DNA of 64,000 nt from Acanthochlamys bracteata (GCA_019914995.1 CM034131.1:4248501-4312500), one strand, 5' to 3'; positions 50,535-63,099 are shown, counted from the first letter of the stretch. Made by a program: numbers and translations. The notes: generated by a model from the letters alone, not told the origin.

Positions 50535-50695
50535 TGATTGAGATTTGGAGATGATTACATGAGAAAAATGACGGATTTTTTAGCCATGCGAAAGAAGAAT
50601 CGGAATTGCATCCCAGTTAATATGGAAGGGGAGTAGAGTGTTTTATCTGTTCAGATTTTGTGGATAGAGCGAGCAGGAGGGGAAGAAAGAAGACG
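50535..50695 (-). promoter_or_regulatory. Short upstream region / leader of the helicase gene
   Basis: Only about 160 bases separate the helicase ATG from the first recognisable copia gag sequence. A transcript start and core promoter must lie here or within the retrotransposon remains. No TATA box can be singled out. Confidence 0.4.
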
Positions 50696-50699
50696 ACAG

Positions 50700-51640
50700 A
50701 TCTTTATAACGTTGGACCAATTGTTGCAACCAGGAAGATCGTCAAGACAACCATCACTTTATGATGGCTTGAACTATGAATGTAGGAAGACCAGGATGAC
50801 TATCTTTATCCAAGTACAGACTCGTATTGTAAACAATCATAAAAAATGAATGTAGGAAGACTAGGATGACTATCTTTATCAAAGTACAGACTCATATTGT
50901 AAACAATCATAAAAAATGGACCAATTGTGGCAACAAGAATGGATGCAAATAGAGTTTTCGCGCCCAAGCTAATTTCTGAATTTATAGATGATTACAAGAA
51001 AAGCATCTTTATGAATGCTCGTTGTATGAACTTGCTCTATTGTGCTTTAAATTATAGTGAATTTAATGGTGTTTGTTCATGTAGCACAGTTATAGATAAG
51101 TTGGAGATTACACATGAAGGAACCACTCAAGTGAAGGAGAGTCGCTGAATATTTTTATGCATGACTATGAAAACTTCGAAATAAAAAAGGGAAAATTTAT
51201 TACTAAAATGTATACTTGTCTTTACTAACATTATTAATCTTTTGAAAATCTTGATAAGCATTTTAATAACGAGGACTTGAAGTGGAAGATATGCGTGTCG
51301 TACTTCCTACATATCACTCCAAGATGGATGCTATCAAAGAGAATTTCCCACTATGTTATTGGATGAAGTCATTAGCAAACTCATGACAATGGAGGATATC
51401 TGTAGAAGCATCTCATTCCCTAACTTTGAAGACACCCGAATAGCAGGCAAATTCTTCTCTTATGATGATAATAAAGATGACATTGCTATGTTGACTAGAA
51501 AATTCAAGAGCTACTTAAGACGAAATAGTTGGAAAAGGCAAGCCAAAAAGAAAGAATTGTAAAGCCGAGGAAGACCAAGAGAGGAATTGATATCACTACC
51601 AGAAATCGGGACACTACCGTCATGAATACCTTCTATTAAA
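50700..51640 (+). pseudogene. Copia gag remnant
   Basis: The frame starts near LLQPGRSSRQPSLYDGLNY and KTRMTIFIQ, as copia gag does. It then continues, after a 70-bp duplication and frame changes, through NARCMNLLYCALN and DKLEITHEGTTQVKESR (the conserved 'W..L...HEGT..VK.S' block), to a basic region and a broken zinc knuckle near 51600 (SGHYRHE). Stops interrupt it at about 50847, 51148 and beyond. Confidence 0.7.
50776..50915 (+). repeat. Tandem duplication of 70 bp inside the gag remnant
   Basis: ATGAATGTAGGAAGACCAGG at 50776 recurs at 50846 as ATGAATGTAGGAAGACTAGG and both units run through GTAAACAATCATAAAAA. Seventy is not a multiple of three, so the second unit is out of frame. GGACCAATTGTTGCAAC before the first unit (50713) also has a near-copy GGACCAATTGTGGCAAC after the second (50918). 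Confidence 0.9.
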
Positions 51641-51917
51641 TTGAACCAATAAGGAGGACAACAAGAAGAAGTCATGGCTGCATAGAGTGATGAGGATTCA
51701 TCTTCTTCAAGTGAATCTGAGGTTAAACTGATATCACAAACACGTGTGTCATAGCAAATGGTGATTCGGATAACGATATATACTTGGCGGCCGGGAGAAA
51801 TAGAAGGACTAAATGGCATCTTAATAGATGCTATTCAAAGTGTATGACATGAAACGTACCAACTTCAGTCTTCTGAAGGCATACCATGGAGATGATAGCA
51901 TTTGTTAATGGGTATTG

Positions 51918-52176
51918 AGGAGCGTTTGGGAGTGCTTTTGAAATAGAGCTTTTCTACAATGGAGAATATTTTTGTCTTTTTTGAGAAACGAGCTTTACTT
52001 TTTTTACCTCCAAAAAAATAATAAAAATATACAATAAAAAGATCTGACTACGTAGAATTTTTTTACACTTTTTAAATTTTTAAATAAATTTTCTAGATAC
52101 TTATAAAATATATATCGAAAAACATGAAATGAAAAATTAAAAAGTTACTTTCTGGTAAGCTGAACCAAACAGTTAA
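51918..52176. mobile_element. Possible MITE inserted in the retrotransposon
   Basis: A T-rich then A-rich segment with no copia likeness separates the gag-end and pre-integrase parts. Its left end has GAGCGTTTGGGAGTGCTTTT; the complement of its right end reads ACTGTTTGGTTCAGCTTACC. These share GTTTGG....GCTT, a common MITE end. No target duplication was found. Confidence 0.38.
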
Positions 52177-52179
52177 GAT

Positions 52180-52900
52180 TGTTAAAGGATCTTCGTTATG
52201 CATTAATGATGTATTGTTTGTGCAAGATTTGATACAGAATCTCTTGAGCATAAGTCAACTATGTGATGTTGGTTTACAAAAACCTTTGCCTTCTAGCTAG
52301 CCAGCAAGAAATCAATCACTTGTGGCATAGAAGATGCGGTCGTTACAATATCAAAATGATTGCCAAGCTCTCGTGAAATCAACTAGTCTTGGGTCTCCTA
52401 ATATACCATACTAAACGGAAGGACTTTGTGATGCATGTATGAAAGACAAATAAGTGAGGGCCTTATTCAAACCAAAGCAGGATGTAACCACCAGCAAGCC
52501 AGTCCAATTGCTTCGCATGGACTTGTTCGGACCTACTCAACTGCAAGCTATGGAAGGAAATACTATTGCCTTGTCATTGTTGATGACTACTCAAGGTATT
52601 GTTGGGTATTGTTCTTATCCTTCAAGAATAAAGCACTAAAGGTATATTCATTCTCTTCTTTCTCAAAAGGAAATTCAAAATGAACTTGCTTTGAACTTTA
52701 TTGCTATTAGGAGTGACCATGATAAAGAGTTACAAACCAAACTTTTGATGAATTTATGATGCAAAGGTTTGAAGCATAACTTCTCGCCACCTAGAACTAC
52801 TGAACAAAATGGTGTTGTTAAAAGAAAGAATCGAGTGCTAGTTGATTTGTCAACAATTATGTTGTATGATCAAAATTTACTAAAGCATTTTTGAGCCGTT
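52180..52900 (+). pseudogene. Copia pre-integrase and integrase remnant
   Basis: 52190-52280 gives VLFVQDLIQNLLSISQLCD, the usual pre-integrase block. Near 52510-52530 RMDLFGPTQ lies in one frame, while VDDYSRYCWVLFLSFKNKA continues in another (52580-52640), showing a shift. The downstream piece near 52790-52850 (PPRTTEQNGVVKRKNR) matches the 'P.TPQQNGVVERKNR' motif that ends the integrase core. Confidence 0.75.
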
Positions 52901-52959
52901 TAAACTGCTTGTCACATTATTAATGTATTTTTATAATACATTTGCTTAAAAAGTTATGA

Positions 52960-54790
52960 ATTGCTTAATATTATTGGTTACGTAGTCTTTTGGTTGTAAA
53001 TACTTTATCTTGATTAACGGCAAGGAGAATAATGGTAACTTTGATCCAAATGCGAAAAGATATATTTCTTGGCTACTCATACTCTTCCAAAGCATTCAGA
53101 GTTTTTAACAAGAGAACTTTTTATGTATGAAGGAGATTCCGTTCATGTTATGTTTGATAAGACTAACTTTATGTCGAGAAAGGTTGAAAATGTTGATGTA
53201 AGTAGTGATGATGAGAATGACAAGATTGTATAAAAGAGCAAACGGAGAATAGTATCCAGTCTCTATTCAGTCGACTGACCAACAAACAGAACACAATTCC
53301 GTTTAGTCTATTGAACCAAATACTGCTCTAAGAGAACATTATAGGTAATGCAAACCAAAAGGTAAAAACAAAATCACAATTGAGAGGTAACTTTTATGAG
53401 CATTCAAGAATTGATGTTGTTCTAATGGACAATTTCTGAATTATGGCTATGTAAGAAGAGTTTTAACCAATTTAAAAACATTACATTTGGAATCTTGTTC
53501 CTAGACCTTGTAATATAACTATTATAGGTACCAAGTGAGTGTTTCGCAACAAGATGGATGAAACGGTAATATCATTAGAATAAAGCTATATTATTTTTCG
53601 CAAGAGGAAGGTATTGATTTTGAAAAAACTTATGCTTCTATTGCACGTTTGGAAGCTATTCGCTTGTTACTTGCATTTACTTGTTACATGATTTCAAGTT
53701 GTTTCAGGTGGATGTGAAGTGTATTTCTCAACGGTTATATCAAAGAAGAAGTTTTGTTGAGCAACCACCATGTCTTGAAAATTCCAAGCATCCAGATCAT
53801 GTCTAGAAGCTATCAAAAGCTCTCTACGAAGCACCATGCTGCATTGTATGAAAGAATTAGTGCATTTTTTATCGAGAAAGGTTTCTCTCGTAGTAAAATT
53901 GGCTCTATCCTTTTTATTAGGCATGATAAAGATGATATAATATTCTTTCGGTGCTACTAATGAATCCTTGTGCAAGTTTACTAACCTTATATAGGGTGAG
54001 TTTGAAATGGGCATGATGGAAGAACTCAACTACTTTCTTGGACTTCAAATTAAGCAACTTGACAGTAGCATTTTTATAAACAAAGGAATTATGTTAGGGA
54101 CTTACACAAGATGTACAATTTGGCCACAAACATTAAGCTAGAAAAATGAATCAGGCAAGGACGTTGATAAAAAACTCTATAAAGGTATGATCAGATCACT
54201 TCTCTACTTAACTATTAGTAGGCTTGATTTTCAATATAGTGTTCGTTTATGTGCCCATTTTCAAAGTGCACCTAAAGAATTTCACTTAGTTTGTGTTAAA
54301 AGGAATTTTGGATGCCTTTTAGATACAAAAGAGCTTGGCTTATTTTATCCCAAAGGGAGTGGATTTGATTTAGTTACATATGCGAATGTCGACTTTGTGG
54401 GATCCAAACTTGATAGAAAAAACACTAGCGGTTCATGTCAATTTCTAAGTGGATGCTTAATATCATGGTATTATAGATCCATTGCTATATTAACTACAGA
54501 AGCGGAATATGTTGCAGTAGGCAGTTATATATTGCATAGATATTATGGATCAAACACTAACTTCTTGATTTTAGTTATATATTGCATAATATGTCTGCTT
54601 ATTGTGATAATACGAGTTCCATGAATCTTTATACAAATCCCATTCAACACTCGCACATAGACCACATAAACCTTAGCATTATTTTATTCATGAGCATGTT
54701 GAGTGCAAAGATATTGTTTGTATTTTTTTGATTCCGAAAATCAACTGACGAATATTTTTACAAAGCGCTTGCCCTCTGGTTCATTTTTGT
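52960..54790 (+). pseudogene. Copia reverse transcriptase and RNase H remnant
   Basis: Pieces in order: a broken N-terminal RT part (53500-53760); an RT core ending in KDDIIF then, in another frame, FGATNE (53930-53970), where the YVDD catalytic box seems lost by a short deletion; and EFEMGMMEELNYFLGLQIKQ (53998-54060). An RNase H frame at 54187-54624 has LLYLTISRLDFQYSV, YANVDFVGSKLDRKNTSG and TEAEYVA. The end of pol is near 54740-54790. Many stops and shifts. Confidence 0.78.
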
Positions 54791-55087
54791 ATATTTGTCA
54801 TGAACTTGAATTGTGTTATTTGTATTTGTTTTTTGGCTTGGAAATGAAATTAAAAATAGCTTTAAAAAATTAACAGTCATGTCTAAGTAGCTCGGTTTTA
54901 CTAAAACTCTTCTTCCCTTATCTAGTCTTCTTTCCTTGTTAAGTGTTTTAATGCTCCCTATTATTTTTCTTCTCAGCGAACTTAAACCCTAGCTACTATT
55001 CATCTTCTTGTTCTCCACAACCAAGCTTAACCCAATTTCTTCGTAAGCTGATGTAGTCAAAATTTCTTGAAATCGTATTTCAATTCA

Positions 55088-56245
55088 CAATGCTGAAGTC
55101 TGGAGCCATCTTTGATGAAGAGAAATTCATCAGGAAGAAAGCACCAGCCAATTACCGAAAGTACAAAAAGTTTACCGAGCTTCTAAATCGAGTATGACGA
55201 CTGGATGCAAGAGATATTTGAGTTCCAAGGATGCCATTTTTGCAAGATTGCCCGGAGATCTAGTTTAAAGATGTTGTTGAAATTTTTATGCAAATCTTAA
55301 GCCCAATACCTTCTCTGGCTTCTCCACTATAGTTTATGGCTTAGAGTTGCACATCAACCCGAGGAACTTGCTTTGCTCTTGAACGTGCCTTACTATGGGG
55401 ATTTAGAGGTTGTGCGAATGAGCAAAACTGATCATATAAAGTGGGCACTAGACACAAACTATGCTACACCTAAAGAGATATTTAGTCAACCGCACACTTG
55501 CCCTTGTTGCCCCACTGTGCTCCTACACATCATCAGTGTATTAGTTCCAAAGAAAGGCAACCGAAATGACAATTTCAGTTTTGACTCATATGTGCTTTAG
55601 AGATTGATTGAGTGCCTACTGCTAAACCTCCCTAAAATCGTGTGCCAACATATTCTAAATTTTGCTCAACATAGAAATAAGGATTTTCCATATGCACACA
55701 TCGTTGCGAAATTTGCCGCAAGAAGGGTGTGCCTTTGGAAAGGTATAATGATTTAGTGAAAAGCAATTTAGTTATCCTGGATTTGAAGTTTATCAAGGGA
55801 TTATATGGAGTTGATGAGGAAATTGATGAGAACTTTTGATAAACAGATGCAAAAAGAGGCACCAGCAGGACCATAAAAGCAACTTGAGGCACCTTCACAA
55901 GAAGTCATACCTCAAGTGAGCCAGCAGTTACAACAAGTGGACAACTAGCTAAAGCACCTTAGTGGTATGGGTACTCTTTGATTACTTAAAGGACCTCAAG
56001 AGCAGCTAAGAAAGGCACGGATGAGCCTTTGAGTATTTAAAAGTGCCCAAAATATGTTTAATGGTTTGCACACAACAATAAAGGTTTCGTTTGATCAGTT
56101 TGGGCAAGTGTTGGATGAAATATTTGAAAATTTTCAAGCGAATGGCTTAAGGATCAAGATGATTTGTAGATCCTCCAACACTCATCCACCTCTTCTACCC
56201 AAACCTCCAAACGTAGAAAAGCCTAAACCTAGCCTATCGTAACCA
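55088..56245 (+). pseudogene. Post-pol coding remnant of the copia element (env-like region)
   Basis: After RNase H a new frame begins MLKSGAIFDEEKFIRKKAPA and then breaks. Later pieces (VLVPKKGNRNDNFSFDSYVL near 55540, ERYNDLVKSNLVILDL near 55740-55790) could belong to the same ancestral protein. Plant SIRE-type copia elements carry a second frame after pol, often called env-like. No signal peptide or membrane segment is clear here, so function is not claimed. Confidence 0.45.
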
Positions 56246-56819
56246 AAACCTGCCCCGTTTAGATTGACTGTCTTTGTTGTCTTTTAGTCTTTTGCTTTGT
56301 TTTTTCTGGAATTGTTTACTATGTTGTATATGTTGCATTTCTGTTATTGTATTTTTGCTGCCTTATCTCGGCTTAGCTTGCAGCAATTTGTTTTGTACAT
56401 TTGCTTGATGTACATCGTTTGATGTTAAATGAATGGATGTTGTGCTCTTAATCTTGAACCAATCTATTGTTGATTGTAGTTTTGTTATGTGAATGATTTC
56501 CTCCATTGTACATGTTGTGCTACTAACGAGTTCCCAACCCTTTTTGATATGACATAGAGGGCGAGAAAAATTTTTGTGAGAATTATTATACAGGAATGCT
56601 CGTACGAAGGGGGAGAAATTTGCACATACAAACGGAGAGAAATATTTTTCTGTTTGACATTGTCACTGGATACAGCATAAACCAAGGGAGTGAAATTTTT
56701 GTGCCAGCCGAGGTGCTCACCTACCGAACTACTGACTACTACCAAGTAATGAATATATTTTTCTACTTTACGCTAGCAAATAATTTTCTAAATATTTTAT
56801 CATCATAATAAAAAGAGAT

Positions 56820-58735
56820 TGTTGAAAATCACAAGTACTGATGATTAAGTATTGAACATATCTACATGTTTTAAGTAGCATATGGAGCTGAAAAGAACCG
56901 TATGTACAATTTGGTGCTAGTGTTGAATCCTTGTTAAGATGCCAACTTCACACATGCATAACTTTCATTTCATAGCATCAAAAGAAGATATATTTTTTGC
57001 AGTTGAAAGACGGCATGACACGGAATAAATGGAGACGAAGAGGATGAAATTTCTTCAGGTATCGAAGACAATAGAATTTTGTGAAGTTTGCTGATCACAC
57101 TGTCCTACACCATTGGATCACCTGGATAGCACATTAACAAAGTAATCAGCAAAAGCAATATCTTTCTGGTCAACAAGATTTTGGTGATCAGATTTACCTA
57201 TGGATAGAAGACATCTTCAAGTTTCTAGAATCCAAAAATCAGGTCATTCCATGAAGATAAGAATTTTACAAAAGTTGGAGAAGTTTACTATTTTGGTCTT
57301 GCCAATTCTGGGATGCAGATGAGCGAACCAATCTAGACAGTGACTTGCAAACTTATTGATCTCTCAACTCGAGTCATATATTGGAGATCAGATGACACGA
57401 AGAGGTACTATAATGCTAATTTGAGGCACATATATTCACTAACAATGAAAAATTAGCAAAGTGGACGGCCTCAACTGACTAAGCTAGTTGATGGCCTCAA
57501 CCAAAAGACATTCACTATATCCAACTTGTTTTCTAGATTCCTAGACATGCCAACCAGTTACAAGTGCATTCAAAAGATGCTAATCAAGAATATTAATGGA
57601 ATATTTATTACCAGATTTTATAGAGATAATATTAGAGAATATCAAACAACTCTACAAGAAGGAAAGTTCGCAGCATGGACACAACTCTATACCAATCAAG
57701 TTCAAATCCTTATAGCCATCCATTTGAATTTGGTTTGATCTTTATATGCAGATTGAAGAGGACTTTCTCAAGGTTAATTCTATGGAAAGAAATCATATTG
57801 GTTACTAGTAGAAATCTGCCGCAAGTCTTGATGACAGAGCAGAAGAAACCCTTGAGCAGATTGTGAACCGTTAGATGATGTTGCAACCTTAAGTCAGATT
57901 AGATGCACTTCAAAATTTGAGTAGCCGTTTAGAGACTTAGTAGAGCATATCCACATCAGCAAACCATAGTTAGCATGGAAAGAAATCAGAGAAAATTTCA
58001 TAGAAGAAGATACATTTGCCGGGACACATCAAACAGTTGCACATTAGAACTTGACCATTGCATTACTTGTAATCGTTGCACCCTTTGATTAATCCGACCT
58101 GCCGTCATTTGAGATCAAGGAGGAAGCATAGAGCACTTTACGTGCCATCATCTTGCCACCCTACAAGGAGAACAACATTAAACCAATAGTCTTCATTGAG
58201 CCTTAGTTCTTCTTTGTTTCTTTTGTGTGAGATCCCTTGAGCTTTCTTGTTGAGTGATTAAATCATTATAAGGGAGATAACTTGAGCTAAACCTGTGATC
58301 ACATTGTTACCTTGAGAAAAAAGTTGTAGGAGAACTTGCAAGTTCTCGGGTTGCCAGCCTAGGTGTAGATTAGCGATTTGTGGTAGGCCTCACCGAGGAA
58401 GTATACCATTGTAGCCGGAGGGACTTTTATAGTATAGAAGGACGTGGTGAGGTTGTCCTTGCAAGGAGACTGGGTTGGAGGTAGAGGTGTTTTGCGAAAC
58501 ATTAAGTGTCGGTTGTTGTACGTTGGTGGATTTTACTTGCAGTGTTAAGTGACGTGGACCTACGTGCTGCGGTGCCAAACCATGTAAAACTTCTTAGTGT
58601 GCAAACTAATTTGCATCTCTTGTTTTGTTTTATTTAAATTATATTGTGCTAAGAACTTTGGTGTAGAGTACTGTTCTGGTTTAGTCACTTGTAAGTAACC
58701 TCTTGATCGACTGACATAACCTGTAAATGCAATAT
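56820..58735 (+). repeat. 3' LTR of the copia element (right limit approximate)
   Basis: G-rich tracts (GAAGGGGGAGAAATTTG near 56606) and AAAAAGAGAT precede TGTTGAAAATCACAAG at 56820, the typical polypurine-tract/LTR junction. The sequence then has no coding potential, and the expected features of a long copia LTR follow (a transition to balanced base composition near 58300-58560). The end is placed by eye near 58735. Confidence 0.5.
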
Positions 58736-58739
58736 CATT

Positions 58740-59240
58740 CCCTTGTTTTTATTATGCTTTGGTAAAGAGACATCACTTTCTTCACCATGCGGAGTCTGTT
58801 AATACGATGAAACTCGTTAGGGCAGAACTCTTGTTTCTAACTTCAATGTGAAAGACGTCATGCCCTATCTTCCACGTCCTATCATAGCAACGCCAGACAA
58901 ATTATCTGATTTGAAGCTGGAAACTTTTGCATACGGAGAATGATCTCTCCAAAGTAAGAGGTTGTCAACATGTCAAGCCTTTTCTGGTTTCGAGATACAT
59001 TACTTAGGATATCTTTGTATACATTCTCCAAATTCTTGCTGAGGGATATCTTTAAAATTTTGGCAATATTTTATTCAAAGCTTCCTCTATATCTATATAA
59101 TATGTTAACATTAAATAACTAACTCTCTAAAAGTGGTTAAGGAATCAAGTAAAATAACTGAGTGGATTTCCCCTCCGTTTTCATTATATAATGTCTGCGC
59201 TAAGATCATTGTTAATGGAATGGGGTTAATCGATATGTAG
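58740..59240. other. Spacer, no gene seen
   Basis: A short frame near 58835-58920 (SNFNVKDVMPYLPRPI) faintly recalls the end of Ty3-type polyproteins but is too short to call. Confidence 0.35.
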
Positions 59241-60185
59241 GACACCACCAAGACTCGTCCAATAAAGTAACGAATGATAGTATTTTTAAGCAAGGATAGA
59301 GGCAATTCTTCTAATTGGATGCCTGATTATCTCATCCTCAAGTAAGTTGAATGTATCATCTAATCTCCTTGCAATCTTCATTATAGAATGCTTCAACTGA
59401 TGCCACCACATCTATTGTCAAATGAAAGTGACAAAAATGAGTGTTTTCAGCAAAGGGAGGCAATTCTTTCGACTAGATTAAGGTAGACGTACAATTATCT
59501 CACTTTTAACTAAGTCAAAGGAATCATCCAATCAAGTTGTAAATAAGTAGTCGATGCATTATGAGATAGCCAAACAAATCTCCACTCTATCTTCTTGGTA
59601 GAATGCATTGACCAAGGTTACCGCTTGTGAATTGTAAGGGATTGGCGAAGTTAAGGCTTCTGCTACTGTAAGGCATTTCCAACGGGTCTACCTATCATAT
59701 ATATGAAAACGAGTTGTAGGTGCACTTCCAGCTGGAGTTGAATGAAAGTAATGCAATGAGAGTCTTTCTAATTGGTAAGAAGAGGCACTCTGTTTGAATA
59801 CAACAAGTTAGATGTATGATTATCTTGTCTTTGACTTAGATGATGGAATCATCCATTTTAAGTTTTTACATAAGTTGTCGAGGTGTTTACCGAAAAGGGC
59901 AACCGAATCATCATCTTCATGGTAGATTGTGTGGATCGGGATCATCGTTTGTTGAATCATTGGTGGGGTTCACTGTTTTCGCTACTATGCAGCTTTACCA
60001 TCATGCTAACTATTAGATATACAAAGTCAATACGAATATGCCCAATTGTCGTTGTATAAAAGTAATAGAACTAGAGTCTTTCTAATTGCGAGGTAGAGAC
60101 AATTTGCTTAACTAAAGTAAGACATACATGCGATTACTTCGTCTTGTGTACCTGTAAATGCAATTTTTTCCAAATTGCTAGGGAT
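59240..60185 (+). repeat. Diverged tandem array, unit of about 317 bp
   Basis: Anchors AATAAAGTAA (59261), AATGAAAGTG (59421), AATGAAAGTA (59741) and TATAAAAGTA (60055) are spaced 160, 320 and 314 bases. After each follows a block with (G)AGTCTTTCTAATTG or its relative, GAGGCAATT / GAGGCACTC / GAGACAATT, then a GATTATCT(C/T) step and GAATCATCCA / GTATCATCTA. The first unit seems to lack about half. No unit codes for anything recognisable. It may be the non-coding part of a retroelement or of the adjacent pararetrovirus. Confidence 0.55.
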
Positions 60186-60189
60186 CTCC

Positions 60190-60830
60190 GAATTTGAGAT
60201 ATCTTTATCACTTGCTTATCTAATTCTGCTTGCTTGTGGAGTTGAGCCTTTTCTTATCTGAGATATGCTATGTTCACATTGGATTTCGCAACTGTATTTG
60301 CAAGAGTAGTGTAACGATCACAGAAGATGATCTTTTCTAAAGTGACTTTGGCAATCTTGTAAGAAACTTGTCGGTCTGTATGACCTTCCTTTTCTAAGAG
60401 ACAAAGATATGTTCAAGTTTATGCCAAAATAGTGATGTGCCTCAGAAAAGTTATTAAAACTTTATAATATTTATTGGAACTACGTCTATGCTATCTACGA
60501 CTTCTGGCCATTTATGAACTCTGGAGAACTTACTGCTAAATACTACGTAAAAAAAATAAATTTTCTTCTCATGGCTCAAATGAATTGTAAAGGCAATCAT
60601 ACTAGCTAACAAGTACTTTTTGGTCATGCTTGTTGAAGGACTGCCCTAGGTTATCTAATAGACATATTTGCTCTTCACTAAGGTTCATTTCTTGTCTATC
60701 AAGAGGTCTAAAGACATGTTAATAGGAGGAAAGCACACAACTCATGCTTACCCAACTGAATTTTTTCTAAATTGCTAATGTGGAGTTCTGCAGTTAGTAG
60801 TTATTGCAACTTGATTGGTAAGTTCTTTGG
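60190..60830. other. Spacer, no gene seen
   Basis: A+T-rich sequence between the tandem array and the pararetrovirus piece. May contain further decayed viral sequence downstream of the RNase H part on the minus strand. Confidence 0.35.
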
Positions 60831-62880
60831 AGGAGGCTGCATCCGTAAGCAAATAGGAAGTTATAAGTCTGCTAAGAGTATCACTAATCTATTATTTTTA
60901 CATCTAATATGTTCTATCTATATGCAAACAATCTTTAGTTATTCTATCAATAAAATTAAGCCATCTCCTCTGAGTAGATCTTTTTCATTCATTTTATTGT
61001 AAAATTTCACTATGCCTCACAACTGTACTCAAAGTTTTTCCTATTTTGACAAAATAAACAGTGTAGAAGAATCAAGAGCGTAATTAATTGCTAATAAATC
61101 TGATTATATACTCGTTCTATTACCTTTTTCATGATACTGGCCGCTACTATATTTGGCCATCCTTTCTGTTTCTTTTGGAGATATTTATTAGGTTTAGCTA
61201 ATAACATTAATCCCCATCCTAAATGGGATCCACTAATCTCAATTTTAAGGTAGTCCGTTTCTAACAGAAGTTCTAAAGGGGTATTTTCTTAACGCTTCCT
61301 TTATTTCTTGTACTAACTTAATATCTTCGGAATTAAAAGCTTGCTGAGCTTTTAATACTGTTTTGGAATATAAAGTGCCTGCTAACTTTCCTGACCTTTA
61401 ATAAAAAGGTCGTGCGTAATTCAGAACTCCTAAAAATTGCTGAAGTTCTTTAAGCTTTCTAATTTATCAGAAAAATTCAATATTATCTTAGCAACATGCT
61501 CCTAAAGTTCTATTTTCCATTATCCTATAATAACACCTAAGAATTCAATCTTTTCTTTAGCTAATAGCATATTTCTACTAATAATAATACCGTGTTCAGA
61601 TGTCTTAAATGTTCTTCCTTAGGTTTACTAAATTCAAGTATATCATCTATGCACACAATTGCAAACACTGAGTAATTTCTAAATACTTCATTCAACTTTG
61701 TCTAGAAGATTGAGGGAGCATTTCTTGAGTTCGAAGGACATAACAAGCCATTCAAAATGTCATTCAGGGCAAGAGAATGCAGTCCAGGGAATATTCTGTA
61801 TGCGTGCATACTTGCCAAATACAGATATATAGTCAACTTGCCAATAATTGTTTGTTCTTTAATTCCTTATAATAATTCATTATTATTAGCAATACAAAAT
61901 CAATTTCATTTAAACGTTGGTAATTGATAACCATCCTAGAATTTTCTCTAACTATATCACTAGGATTTCTAGCAATAAATGCAAGTGACCGACGGGGACT
62001 ATCCCATCCTTGAATGACTCCTATGTTTAAAAGTTTTTAGTATGCATTTAAAGTCCTTTCTATCGGCTTATGATGCTTCTATTGATCCTGCTAGTATAAT
62101 GAGATTCTTATTTAACAATCGCAAATCACAAATAGTCTTATCTTTTTATGCCAATGTTTTTGTATGTCTACAATTTCTAATTTTTTCTAATTTCGAAATT
62201 TTTAACTGTGAAAGGGTGGTTTCTTCTAACAAGATGTAATTTAATTTTGATGGTACTTCCATTAATTCTTGCGATTGTAAATGTTTTAAGGTATCTATAT
62301 ATAAGATATCTAAAGTGTCGCCAAGACTGGTAGTTCTGCTACTTCTTCAAGTTGAAGCCTTCTATGGGACAAGGACATTATTCTCTAGGCGTAAGAAGTT
62401 CATTTAACTGAACAAGCTTAGAAGATAGAGATTGAGAATCGTTAGAAGAACATTTCAGGGTAATGGAAGTGCTAATGCTGTACCAACCACACGCCTTCCG
62501 GCGTACTCCGAGGTAGCGGTAGTAGGGCTAACAAGTTAGTGACGATAAGGAAAAAGAAATCCTTAGTAAAGGGTAATACTTACTATTATCCTTTAAAAGG
62601 AAAGAAACTCCTAAGATAATATTATGCTTAAGATTCAATTTCATACAAAGGTCTGGTCTACAGGTGAACTATATTCAGTACTATGACCACAACTTGTTTG
62701 GAAACTAATCCTACTACCTAACGGAATAGTAGTATCATAGTTTATGTGGCTCCATTCATTTGTGTAGCTATAAGTATGAAGTTGGTGCATCCTGGGTCTA
62801 TCATAGCTAATTGTTCCACAGTATAGTTTTCTATTTGTAGTTAGCACAAGAATCGGTTCTTCGACTAAATCTAAATTTTC
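60830..62880 (-). pseudogene. Endogenous pararetrovirus fragment: protease, reverse transcriptase, RNase H (Caulimoviridae-like)
   Basis: Read on the minus strand, scattered frames give an aspartic-protease-like DPGC site (about 62789-62806), then a reverse transcriptase whose catalytic region reads CIDDIL (about 61638-61655, Ile replacing the usual Val/Ala), then the RT-RNase H connection and a decayed RNase H down to about 60850. The order protease-RT-RNase H without integrase, and the lack of LTRs, fit Caulimoviridae; a florendovirus-like relative is possible but not proven. Stops and frameshifts occur throughout, so it is a fossil with no functional protein. Limits are approximate. Confidence 0.58.
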
Positions 62881-63099
62881 TACTTAGGAATGTTTTATTG
62901 TTGCCCAAATTTTCTAGCCAATATTGCTAAAGGAGTAAACCTGGTAACATAGTAATTTTTTTAGGATTTATAGGAAGACTTACAAATAATGGGAATTTAC
63001 ATATAAACTAGAAATAGATGATGTTACATAACTACTAAGTTCTAAAATTATTAAGATGATCAAAGCTAATAAGATAGACCCAATTTAGCTTGAAGAGAA

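Larger units (their letters stand above)
50696..58735 (+). mobile_element. Decayed copia-type LTR retrotransposon with post-pol region, 5' LTR missing
   Basis: Broken gag, integrase, reverse transcriptase, RNase H, a post-pol coding remnant and a 3' LTR lie in the copia order on the plus strand. The element starts abruptly in gag with no primer-binding site or 5' LTR. Long 3' LTR, G-rich tracts before it and extra sequence after RNase H fit the SIRE-like lineage of plant copia elements. Stops and frameshifts in every domain show it is inactive. The right limit is approximate because no second LTR is available for comparison. Confidence 0.75.

Noticed and set aside
50088..50537. 149-residue plus-strand frame
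   Set aside because: Lies antisense to helicase exon 1, which has clear domain and splice support. Gly/Arg-rich shadow of that exon.
58835..58920. SNFNVKDVMPYLP stretch resembling the end of a Ty3-type polyprotein
   Set aside because: Too short and unsupported by flanking domains.
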